Source: Oxyruncus cristatus (taxonomy: Eukaryota; Chordata; Aves; Passeriformes; Cotingidae). From it: a stretch of 64,000 nt of DNA. Position 1 is the first letter of the stretch. The number at the start of each line of letters is the position of its first letter. The notes under the pieces were generated by a model that ran no database searches, was not told the origin of the DNA, and saw nothing but the letters and a program-made list of their open reading frames with translations. The position numbers were made by a program, and so were the translations under genes. Shown here in pieces: positions 50,001 through 60,539 of this stretch. Location: positions 158,773 through 222,772 of the forward strand of contig VXAY01003221.1 of NCBI GenBank assembly GCA_013399855.1. Direction: 5' to 3'.

Positions 50001-52649
50001 TTGTTTGGCAGTCGGCTTGCCTGCTGCATTTTAGAGCCCGGCTAAGCAGGCCAAGGGTGGGTTCAGGACAGCTCGTCCCTCGGTCTCAGTGCATAAAAGA
50101 GGTGCTTTCTCTAGCCACAGTACAGAAGGCTGTGTCATCAGGCTATCTGTTGCATCCTGCATGCAACTGCTTAAAGGAGGTGAGAGAGACACACGTGTCA
50201 TGCCAAAAAGCCCACACAAGGATTCCCATACTCCAGCTGGTACTGCAGACAAATCTTATGCTCCAGCTACAAATACTCCATAAGAATTGCATGATTCGTC
50301 ATACTGCGGGTTTCAGCACCAGTGTATAACCATTGTATGATTCAAACCTCCCTGCAGAGGTTTGCAGTGCCATGGTTACAGTACATCCACTGAACATTGC
50401 GGAATCCTTATGGAGCTGCTGATCTTTACAGACACTGCAGAGAAAGTTCACAGTTTTATAGCATCAGCAGCCATTCTTGGCACCTCAGGAGCACTGCTGC
50501 ACAGTCTGTCTGCATTTTGACCTCCACATGCTCCTGGTGAAAGTCTTCCTTCGAAGTTCCATTTGCTGCATAGTTCTACTGCTCCTACTGGGCAAAGTTC
50601 ATGGCTTTAAAGCCCTTAAAGAACCAATGGGCTTCTTGCAGAAACACTAGCCCTTGAAATGCACCGCAGACTCCTGACCTTGCAAACCAGTATGGCAACA
50701 CCATTATGAAGATGATACACGTTTTGCCATGCATTTTGAGTATGTTTGAAGTGCTTTACTATATGTAAACATGGTGACCATCTAAGGTTGTAAAGAAAGG
50801 TAGTGGCATCCCTTCAGAGATGTATGGTTTTCCGGCTGCTGTCAAGAAACTTGCAATAGTCCTCTGGTTCCCATAGACTTCTCTGTGACTACTGTAAAGA
50901 TGTGTCCATTATATTCACATAGAACTACTAAAAACGTTTAACACTGCTTTTCAGGAATACCACAGTACTACCACTTCAGTATCCACACTTTTTTTTTTAC
51001 CACCTAGAAAACAGTTTCTCTCTGGAAAGTACTATAGGGATTTTCACCTGTATGTTTTGCTGCACAGTTGCCAATTATTAGGTCTATACAGGTCTTCCTC
51101 CATTGTTCTCTGTTTTCCCTTTTTATCTAAACAGTTCTGCTTTTTTTTTTCTTTCCTGTCTTAAATTTGCATTGAGCCAATTCCATCCACTCCTGATAGC
51201 CTAACTTAATTGCCTAACATTTCTGTACAGGCATGTGATTTTATTTTCTTCTTTAGTTTGGCCAAAATAGTCTTTTTATCTTCTCCCTGTAACAAATTCT
51301 TTTCAGTTCAAGGATAGGGCAAGGATCTCCCCACTGTATCATACACCTTCTCTTAAAACATATTTGTTTCTACTTTGTCATGCTTGAATATTTATTTCCC
51401 CATCTTTTTGTCATTTATCACTCATTTCTTTTTTCAGTATCGGCTTTTCCATCTGACCAGTATGCCTGTCAGGAAGTAGCAGGGACAAAGTGCTCCATAT
51501 GTAAAGTAGAGCTGGGAGCTGAGAGTCTGTAAATTCCACAATACCTAAGTAAGAAGAGCAAAGCAAGTTCACCAACAGCCCAGGCAACAAGTCAGGTTGC
51601 TATACAAGCCTGTAGCAACAGGGCAGCTCACGCCAGAAGTCAAGCCAGTGGGCAAGGGTTAGAGAGGGTAGGCACAAGCATATCTGCAATATAGCTCAGG
51701 CGGAAAGGACAAGAGCAGGGGCAGGCATCTACTGAGGTTTTTCAAGGCCTGAGAGCTACTTATAAAAGTTCATGCTGAGCTCATCCAGACAAACTCCCAG
51801 GGTGGGGGGAAGGGACATGGGAGAGATGCACTCAGGTCTTTTACAAACACAGATGTCTTCAGCAGCAGGGATGCCAATAAACAGCCTTGCCTTCAAGGGA
51901 GAGGGGGAGATGAGGTAGGGAAGCAAAGGAAGGGAAACCCTAGCCACTGTTGTCTGTGTCAGCATGCATGCCAAAGAAGATAAATCTCTAATAGAAACAT
52001 ATTCACTCCTGAGCTGGCATCACTGTATAGTCCTTTTTAAGAACCAGTCAACCTATGGTGGGGTCAGTGACTACTGAGGACATGCTTTGACATGAAGACA
52101 GCAAGGTTGTCATGATGCTGAGATTCTGGTGAGGAAGATGAAATGGTCCACAGCCAATAAATTACAAGTCTAGATGTTCAGCATGAGTCTCCTGCATATA
52201 TAAAATACCCTTTTGTACAAAGGATTTCCTGGAATTCCTGATTTTTAAAGAAGCTGATCCTAGGTAATTCCAGATGCCATTAAGGTTGCAATCCCTGCAG
52301 CCAGAAGCAATAATCTAATACAGTGCTGTGTACACCTCCAGAAGGCAAGGGAAGAGTGCTGTGGGCACAATCAATTGCAGCACACAGCAATGTTCTCTCT
52401 CTTTCATTCTTTCCTACCTTCCATAAAGCCCTTATAGACAAGTTAAAAAAAAAAAAAAATCCACCAATATGTGCTTTTGTTTAAAAAAAAAAATGTCTGT
52501 TGCTGGGGACAGCTTTTCAGAAGCATCCTTCCAAAAGCTAAATTTGGGCATAAAATTGAAAATAGAACCCAAACTTCTGACAGATGAAAAGTAAACCACA
52601 CCATGAGACAGGCTAAAAGGGTTTGAAGAACAACTTACATAAGGCATGA
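50001..52649. other. Upstream intergenic region: no gene seen
   Basis: No coding exon recognised. The part 51460-52340 is GC-richer and might be an old unclassified repeat. The expected syntenic neighbour CHMP5 was not detected. Confidence 0.55.
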
Positions 52650-53945
52650 AATCTAATAATAAATCCCTTTCAAAGACTTCAGGCTCTGGACATTTCCCAG
52701 ACAGACTACAGCACCAGGAAAATTAAAAGAAATTTAAAGGAATATACAGAGAAAATACTTAAAAATCTAAACTCATTCTTTACATCTGTGCTCACCACAG
52801 CAGATATGGATGAGATTCCCGATCCAGCTCTTCTTTTTTAGAAGGGGACTAACCAGTGGTTATGTCTTGAAAGATTCAGTATGTAACATATAGGTTATGG
52901 AACATTTAGGCAAAATTAATAGTAATAAACCACAAGAACCAGATGGTATATACCCAGCGATTTAAAAAGAATTCAGGGGTGAACAACAAATGTCCTCAAA
53001 AACCTCTAATATAAAACTGCTTTAGTAGGAGAAGACAGGGATGTGTCAGCTACAGCTGACTTTCAAAAGCTGATTTTAAAAGAATGCCATAAGAAATCTA
53101 GAAAAGTACAGGCCTGATGTCCATAGCAGGCAATATAATGGAAACTGTAAGATAGATCAGAATTAGTGAGCATATGCATAAAGATGTTGTAATAGAGATG
53201 AGTCATAATGGCTTTTGTAACGAACTGCCTCACAATCCTACGGAAATGTTTATGAATCCCTTGTGCCTAAGGGAGATAGATCCTGGAATCCTGACCAGGG
53301 ATTTCTGAAAGGTATTTTGAGAGGCCAGTCACCAGCTGTCAAAAGTTATACTGCCAAGAAATAAATAATTGCAGGAGTAAATAACTGATTGAAAGATAGG
53401 AAATAACACAGTAGGAATCAATAGTCCATTTTCACAGTAAAGGGAGGTCATCAATAGAGTCCCACAAGGAAGTGTTTTGGAACTTAATCTGTGCAATATA
53501 TTTCTCAAAGATCTGAAAATGGCAGTGTCAGAGTCTGCTGACAGTACAATGTTATTTAGGGAAATATAGGCAATGGCAGGCTGAGAAGAGCTGCATGCAG
53601 AAGAGTTCTTTGGATACTGGGTATATGGGCAAAAAAATGGAAGCAGGGCATATGGGAATAAACCATCCTATCTTCACACTTGAAATGAAGAGCCCTGAGC
53701 TGTTACAACAGGTATAACAGGTAGTTGTATGAAAATGTCTTCTCTATGCCCAATAGTGTGAAAAAAAAGCAAATCAAATTATTAAGCATTGCTAAGAAAG
53801 GAGTAAAGAATTAACAGAGATAACACCAAGACAGTGTAAAAATAAGTAAATACTGCACGCAAATCCAGGTCCTCCATCTCAGAGGACAAAGGAATAGGGA
53901 AAGGTTCCGAAAAAGGGATCATAAGCAAGACTGACTTAGATATGT
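52650..53945 (+). mobile_element. Old CR1-like LINE fragment
   Basis: Scattered landmarks of a non-LTR reverse transcriptase survive in order, such as tacaggcctgatgtccatag (cf. YRPVSL) near 53107 and atggcttttgtaacgaactgcc (cf. GFR-S-LTN) near 53209. gtcccacaaggaagtgtttt (cf. VPQGS) lies near 53459. It is strongly diverged with many stops. It is cut at its right edge by the LTR at 53946. A short CR1-like piece near 54840-54960 (gacagaggcctgcaaaatc) may be its continuation beyond two LTR insertions. Confidence 0.65.
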
Positions 53946-54363
53946 TGCCTAGAAGAAGCACTTAAAAGAAACCTCTAAGTTTTAGAAATAAGGCACTCTT
54001 TAATCAGCACTGGGTGCACTGCTCATCATTTTGTCAAAATGCACTCTGAGGTATCTTCACCACAGTTTATATGTCACAGCATGACATGATCGTTCATTTT
54101 TCATTCCCTGCATTCCTGTTACGTATTCATGGTACTTGCCAACACTTATTAGCATATATGCATATCCTTGTAAGGTCTCTGAGGGCCTTCATCAGTGGTC
54201 TTTGGTGGTCTTCTTTGAAGCCCTCCAAGTTCTAAGTGACCACCTTGTGAACTTCTTCAAGTCAGTGCACCTGGTTAAAAAGTTGGTGTTGCCTGGCTGA
54301 CTGCCTCAGTTCCCCCCTTCACTGCTTCTTTAAATCACTTGGCTCAGCTATCTGTAGTTTCTA
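53946..54363 (-). mobile_element. Solo LTR, family A (copy 2)
   Basis: It is homologous to 11229-11690 in the same orientation. Shared landmarks are the tgcct...ttaaaagaaacctc end, gcac/ttctttaat (polyadenylation-signal region), cacagtttatatg (TATA region), cgttcatttttcattccctgca, and ccaacacttattagcatata. Read on the minus strand it is a U3-R-U5 layout. Internal sequence is absent. It abuts another LTR at 54364. Confidence 0.75.
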
Positions 54364-54806
54364 TGTTGTTGTTCTGAAAAATATGTATCTCTGTGTTTCT
54401 GTTATTATGAGCCTCAAAAATGTCTAAGAGACAGAGGAGCTAACTAAAACTTTTATTTGAATAAAAGGGAGAGTTCACTAGGTAATTCCCAGTGAGGTCT
54501 CTCAACTCGATAGAGGTTGCAGCCTCTTTTATCCCCTTGCCCGAAATGCAGGTCCCTCCCTGTTTCCCCACTGGCTGAGGTACTCTGGAGTTACAGCCTT
54601 ACCAACATGCCTACAATGTGTCCCCCATTACATGGTCCCTTTGTTTCTGGGCAGATTGCACCTTTCTATAACTAAACAACTGAACAACCAGTAAATTGTC
54701 ACTACCCAGCATCAAATGCAACCACACTACAAATTTTGCAAGAACACCTATTTATTCCTAATATTGTAAATACTAGCAGTTCTTATTACTTTTCTAAACC
54801 CCGACA
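54364..54806 (-). mobile_element. Solo LTR, about 443 bp, bounded by TG..CA ends
   Basis: Read on the minus strand it starts TGTCGGGGTTTAG at 54806 and ends CAACA near 54364. It has a TATA-like ggataaaag box around 54527-54535 and a polyadenylation-type ttcaaataaaag near 54455-54466. The layout is that of a complete LTR. A matching target-site duplication was not clear, perhaps because it sits directly against family A copy 2. Confidence 0.7.
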
Positions 54807-55359
54807 TCAGATAAATCTTTTAGAAAAGAGTGTGTATGTTTATGGATATGACAGAGGCCTGCAAAATCTGGAACAGAACAGATAGAAGAAACAGACTGAG
54901 CACTGACCTTTGAAAGGTGATGTAAAATAAAATATCATTTAGAGTCCTGGCGAGGCAGCACTGAAAGAATAAAATATCAAAAAAAATATGTTACATTGCA
55001 CTTAAACTATCAAGTATGGGTGCCCTGCTGATCCAAACAAGTTTGAAGCTAAAAACCATCATAGTGGGGTACTAATAACATCGTACTGGTTAACAGAATG
55101 GTCAGTGTCAGTAAAAAGACAAGTGGCCCAGCAGGGAGCCTCAGAGATGACTTTTCAGATGTTGAAATTCTGTACCCACTTCTGATTTCTGAGGTGCATA
55201 GCATAAGCTGATCTTGCCTTTTGTCCTGGTGTCCCAGGTCCTAACAGTGTTCTTCCTACTTATGGAAGACAAGTTCTGAAGTCCCCACACAGCCCTCTTA
55301 CCTGGACAAAGAGAGGTGGCCTACAGCAACTGTTCCCTTCTACACATTGCTGACATAGA

Positions 55360-55890
55360 TAGTGGACCAGTCCCACAGGACTCAAAAAAACTTGCACTGT
55401 GGTTTGAACCCTTCAACAAGCAGCAGCTCTGCTGTCCTAGCTGGAAGAAAGAAGCAGGTCACCCACAGGCCTAAGGAGGTGCTGAAAGCTGTCTGGTTTG
55501 TGTTTAAGGAAGCCTCACAATCTAAGCATTTACAAGACTCTCTGGCAGTCACACTCTCAACACCAGACACTTGAACTGCCAGACCAAAGCCCCTTCCCAG
55601 CGGGGGCTGCAGTGAACCAACAGCTGCCCAGCTCGACTCCCTCCACACTCCACTCGCACAGTCAGACCAGGTTTCCTTACCGGTTTGACTCCAGGTTTCC
55701 CATAACAGAGTCTCAAATGTCTAGTTCATTGAAGTAATTTATTCGTGGCACAGCCGTTATCCAAAAGGTCAGCAGTTCATGGCCTCTTGTCTTGGGCTCC
55801 CACCCAGAGCTCAATCTCCATCTCAATCTGCATTTTGCAAGCCTGAGAGGTGAGCTACCTGGACCAGATATATTTCTCAAGTTTGGAAAA
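55360..55890 (-). mobile_element. LTR plus leader, family B (copy 2)
   Basis: It is the inverted counterpart of 39600-40190. The shared block 55500-55728 matches 39965-40180 reversed, with an extra gcgggggctgcagtgaa-type insertion near 55600. Further right are the gaataaatt signal (about 55738-55746) and aagacaagaggcc (about 55780-55793). About 250 bp of U3 present in copy 1 is missing. The part 55360-55490 reads on as leader/internal sequence on the minus strand. It lies upstream of the NFX1 promoter. Confidence 0.7.
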
Positions 55891-57369
55891 CAAATGAGGT
55901 AGCAATGTGCATCACCCAAAGACAGCACGTTGTTTTATCAGGAACTAAGCACGGATCACCAGTCTGCAGGTACAGAGTAGGCATCATTTTAGTATGACAT
56001 CCTTAGGGAGGGAAGTAGGACCAAAGGCTTTTATGCTAAAAGACTCTTGGCAACTAACTTCTGATTTGCTTGCTGCAGGCAACATATTTTGGAGGAAGAA
56101 TTTAGCTATAAATTCATTGTTCTGCCTGGCAGATCTTGATGAGTAGTACTATGTGCTGCTGAGATGCCCAGTATGAACACAAAGCATCTCCAATGTTCAT
56201 GCAAAACCCAACATATTTGGCTTACCATACATATATTCTTCAGTTAACTACACTTCTAACCATAAGGCTCTTGCTCCATTGCATCTGTTGCATGTACAGC
56301 TGGCATGTAGCACTGAGTAGTCATATCCCCGTGATTTCTAGTCAACTTTTCCTTCTTTATGTCATTTCAAGGAAAAGAATACAAGAGGATTCTACCAATG
56401 TTGTGTCACACAATTCACTGTGATAAGATCAAGCTTTCTTTAAAAAGGAAAGATCTTAACATTTAATCCTGAGGGATTTTAAATAGATCATTGCAACCAG
56501 TACACTCTCCTTCCACTCATCATTCTTTGAGGAAACGAAGTAAAAGAATTCACTGCATGAAGTAAAACTATATAGGAGGACCATGCCAGATAATTTACCA
56601 CCTGGATGTTATCCCCATACTGAGAAGAGGAACTAAGAATGATACTTCAGAAATTATACAGAAGTCTTTGATGTCATGGTAACAGAATGAAGAACCAAAG
56701 CCCCTCTCTGAGTTACTTTCATAATCAGAAGAAAGCTTGTCTCTGAATTGATGACTAGCCTGTGCCAACAGAGCTGCTTTTCAGTATCTGACAAATCAGA
56801 GAGGAAAAGATCTAAAAAAGAGGTATTACAGTATTGAAGAGATATGCACTCAGAAAATACAGAAAGCAGGAGAAAGCTTGAGACGGGAGATAAAAATATG
56901 ATATATCATTTTCACCCTCATCTAGGGCTCCCCCAGATTCCTACACAATGTCCATTAGACTACAGGAAACAGAAGCTTTTTACATCTTTCAGTACACTCA
57001 CCAGAAAAAACTCATATATTTATTCTCAGGACTCTAAATACTATGAAGCAGTGATAACCTAGCAGACAAGTTCAACTTGTGTGTCTGGATATGTCTTACA
57101 CTAGAGGAAAAACCTGAAAAAGGTGAAAATAGAGAAGAGCAAAAAATAGCATATCTGTGTCAAATTCCTTTACTGTCAATTTATGTAACAAAAACTCATG
57201 ATTCTGCAGAATGTATGTCTCTGTACGTACATATCTGTATATAGAGTGAGAGAGAGAGAGGAAGAGAGAGAAGTAAAGTAGGAAGAGGTTTGGATACCAG
57301 ATAGCCAAAGGTAAACAACTGGTCTGTGACTAACTGCAAGTAATCATCTAACTGTCAGCCCAGTTAAAT
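55891..57369. other. Intergenic sequence: nothing recognised
   Basis: AT-rich sequence between family B LTR copy 2 and a CR1 fragment. Only a GA microsatellite at 57243-57272 stands out. Confidence 0.6.
57243..57272. repeat. GA microsatellite
   Basis: Interrupted GA/GGAA dinucleotide tract in the upstream intergenic region. Confidence 0.88.
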
Positions 57370-57945
57370 AGAATTTCTTAAGGGTCAACACTGAGGCTGA
57401 CACTGTTTAACATCATTAATGACCTGGAAAAGGGGACAGAAGGATCCCGAACAAGTTGGCATATGACACAAAATTGCAGGGAGCACATGAAAGGCAGGCC
57501 TGTCATTCACATTGACCTTGACAAGCTGGAGGAATGGGCCACTAGAGAACCCATAATATATACACCAAGAGGCTAATCTAACTGGGTTTATCCAGCCAAG
57601 AGAAGAGAAGACTAAATCTCATTGCTATCTTCAGCTATCTAAGGGGGTTTATAGAGAAAAATGAGCCAAGCGCTTCTCCAAGATGCACAATTAAACAAGA
57701 AGCAACAGACTCAAACTGAAAAAAACCAAAAATTCTGACTGGAGAGGATAAAATGATTCTTCGCTCTTATAACAGTTAAGCAGGGTGGCCAGAGATATGG
57801 TAGGATCTTGGAGGTTTTAAAAAATCACCTGGACAGGACCCTGTGCACTGATCTAGCTTGTAGTTAAATCCACTTCAAGCAGGTTGGACTACAGGTCTCC
57901 ACAGGTGCCTTGCAAGCTACTTTTTTCTATGGTGCTATAATGTTA
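57370..57945 (+). mobile_element. CR1 LINE 3' fragment
   Basis: It begins with cactgtttaacatcattaatgacctgg, the reverse-transcriptase LFNIFINDL region. It then runs through the normal CR1 3' landmarks (caagctggaggaatgggcc, aagagaagagaagactaaat, tacaggtctccacaggtgcc) and ends near ctatggtgctataatg. No intact frame remains. Confidence 0.88.
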
Positions 57946-58349
57946 TTTATAGTAACAAAATTACAATATGCTTGCCTGCTAATGTCTAAATAAAATAGCC
58001 ATTTCAAGTCTGTGTTAAATGAGTTGCTTCCCTGCCATTAGAGCATGCCAGGGTGCTGGGGATAGGAAGCAAGAAAAAGTGAAGCTTGTACTTCCATCCT
58101 GATGTGTTTTCTTTCTAGTGAGAAGAGTGGGATCCTATTTGTCTGTGTTTCCATTCTACAGGTGTGAAGTATTTCTAAACTTGTATGTTAGATTTGCAGT
58201 TGGGGAACACCACAAGAATTTGAAATCAGCAAGAGCAGCTGAAACAAGAGAATCCACTGAAAGACTGCATAGAAGTTTTTGCATAGAAAGTAGAACTGCA
58301 TACGACTGGTGGAAGCAGCACATATTACTATGGAGTAATAATAAAGTAT

Positions 58350-58640
58350 TAAATTGTAGAATCATTTAGGTTGAAAAAGACCTTTAGGATCATCACATTC
58401 AACTGCTAACCTAGCACTTCCAAGTCCACCACTAAACCGTATTCCTAAGTGGCTCCATGACTTTTAAATACCTCCAGGGATGGTGACCCAAGCACCTCAT
58501 TGGGCAGCTTGTTCCAATGCTTGATAACTCTTTTCGGTGAACTAATATCCAATCTAAACATGCTAGATTTCTTTCACACTTCCTATAGTTAATAAACTTT
58601 TCTGGTATAAAGCTGAGAGTGCCAGAGACCATGATGCTCT
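58350..58640 (-). mobile_element. CR1 LINE 3' fragment
   Basis: It starts with the reverse-complemented CR1 terminus (attgtagaatcatttaggttg) and continues gacctttaggatcatc, aacctagcacttccaagtcc, aatacctccagggatggtga and gcagcttgttccaatgcttga in canonical order. It is a short 5'-truncated copy. Confidence 0.93.
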
Positions 58641-59505
58641 CACCTTTACATGCTGTGAAGATGGTTAGGCATTTTCATTTCCTCTGCAGAGTCTCTCTAA
58701 TTGCACCTATCATCAATATTGCCTTCAGTTACTGGTGGTGAAAGGATGACACTTCTGTGCTATTAAGGACCACCTGAGTGTTTTTGGGGAACATTAGCAC
58801 TTGATTCTTTCTGTTCTTCATTCATGAAAACCAGGAAGGAGAGTCTATGTTATAAGCAACAGTAAAGAAATCATGTTTATGTGCTGCTGGCTATTTCAGT
58901 TCCGCTAAATAAACACAATAACCCTGCAGTCACAATTCTTTTAAAATGGCCCCGTTCAGCAATGAGGAGATTCACAGCTAAACAAGTCGCAAATTTTCTG
59001 TTTTATCATCAACAAAAGTGACCAACGTCTCTGTGACTCAGACTTCATGGCACACACATCTTAGCCCTGTATAAGTCTACTGTTGAACTCACGGGGCTTT
59101 TTAAATTCCAGATTTATAACCTTTCTCTTTTAGTCTGCCCTTCCTAGTACTTCCCATCCCCATGTTTCTTCTGAACCCTGATGTGCTCATTACTGGAGAT
59201 ATAATGAAGCAGAACTTGGAATTCCATACCCTACAATCACTCTTCTACTTGGCCTAATCAAGGTAAGTGCAATTTTAAAAAAAGAATATAATTTACATTA
59301 TTATTTAATATTGTCTATTTTAAATTGTAAAATATTTTATTTTTTTTTGAAGGAAAATAGGTTTTTTAACAACTAGTTTTTGTAGGGTGAGTTAAAACAG
59401 AACTTTAAAATATTTTCTTGTTGTCAAGGAATGGGAATGTAACATAAAAAAAAAAATAAAATGGCAATACAAAATTTTCATAAGTTTACTTTCCTAATTC
59501 TGCCG
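58641..59505. other. Intergenic sequence: nothing recognised
   Basis: AT-rich DNA between a CR1 fragment and an LTR, with A/T-rich patches near 59270-59460. Confidence 0.6.
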
Positions 59506-59894
59506 TGTCATGGGTTCACTTGTTCTAAAAAAAACTAAGCAGGGAATTTTTCCCTTCCCCCTGCCCCATTTTGTGGGAGGGTTGTTGAATGGGCAGGCTG
59601 GTTTTGCCTTGGGTATTTGACTGACACAAAAGAACTGGCCAGCAGATTTGACATTCCAGGCTGATGGCCCTGGAAAGTCTGTGGGGAGGGGTGAGGAGTC
59701 TCTTTTCTTTTCCCTCTTCCGGAAACGACACACTTCACTGTTGCCTTAACTGAGGCAAGGTGTGGGTTAGAAAAGCTCCGAGGTTGCTTTGTTCTCAGCC
59801 TGGCTGCCTGGATGGTTTGTGATTTGGTTTGGTTTGTTTTTTTTTTTCTGGCCCCGGTTTGCCTGCACCCTGTTTCTGCCCCCAGCACGGACCT

Positions 59895-59896
59895 NN
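59895..59896. other. Two ambiguous bases (nn)
   Basis: Two N bases inside an LTR-like element, probably an unresolved position in repetitive DNA. Confidence 0.99.
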
Positions 59897-59982
59897 TCTC
59901 CTTTTTCCCCTTCCCGGTGAGGGGAAGGGAAGGGCTCCATTTCAGCTCCTCCAGCACACCCGGGGCACCCACGTGGTGACCA

Positions 59983-60068
59983 CCAGTGATCCAACAGCGC
60001 CCCCTGCTGGCCAACCCCGAGCACTGCAGGCTCTGCACCTCCAGTGATCCAACAGCGCCCCCTGCTGA
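59983..60068. repeat. 58-bp-period duplication in LTR U3
   Basis: The block ccagtgatccaacagcgccc plus cctgctg occurs at 59983 and again at 60041, with a 58-bp period and no mismatch over about 27 bp. Tandem U3 repeats are common in retroviral enhancers. Confidence 0.9.
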
Positions 60069-60539
60069 CTGTGGTTAGAATTGCACCAAAAAGCACAAAC
60101 TGAACTGTTCACTTTTTTTGAAGGGGATTTTTGGGTATAGGATTATTGGTTTTTGTGTTCTTTTGTTGTTCTGCCAATACACATCTATCCTTTAATAAAG
60201 GGCTGTTATTTTTCCTTTCTCCACACTTTCTCAATTGGAACCTCTTAATTTCAGATTTACAATTGCTTAGAGGGAGGAGTTTTGGTCTTCCTTATAACTC
60301 ATCCTCCTTACCAAAACACTTCTGTCTCATTAAACCGAGCCATGCCTGTATTCAGTCTGAACCATTAAAACTTATGAGCTGTTTGAGAAGTGTACATTAG
60401 GGAGTGTTTCAACTGTATAGAGCTCAACGATAGTGATGGTAAGGTTGAGTGCCTATGGGTAAGAATCAGGGGGAAGGCTAACAAGGAAGGTAGGCATCCT
60501 GGTGGAAGTCCTTTACAGACAACCCAACTAGGATGAAAA

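Larger units (their letters stand above)
59506..60347 (+). mobile_element. LTR-like element, about 840 bp, with internal duplication
   Basis: It starts TGTCATGGGTTCACTTG and ends near AAACCGAGCCATGCCT, so the ends are imperfect inverted repeats. A polyadenylation signal ttaataaagggc is near 60192-60203. It contains a 58-bp-period duplication at about 59983-60068. An enhancer-rich U3 and a single AATAAA fit a solo LTR on the plus strand. Two N bases fall inside it. The right edge is approximate. Confidence 0.65.
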
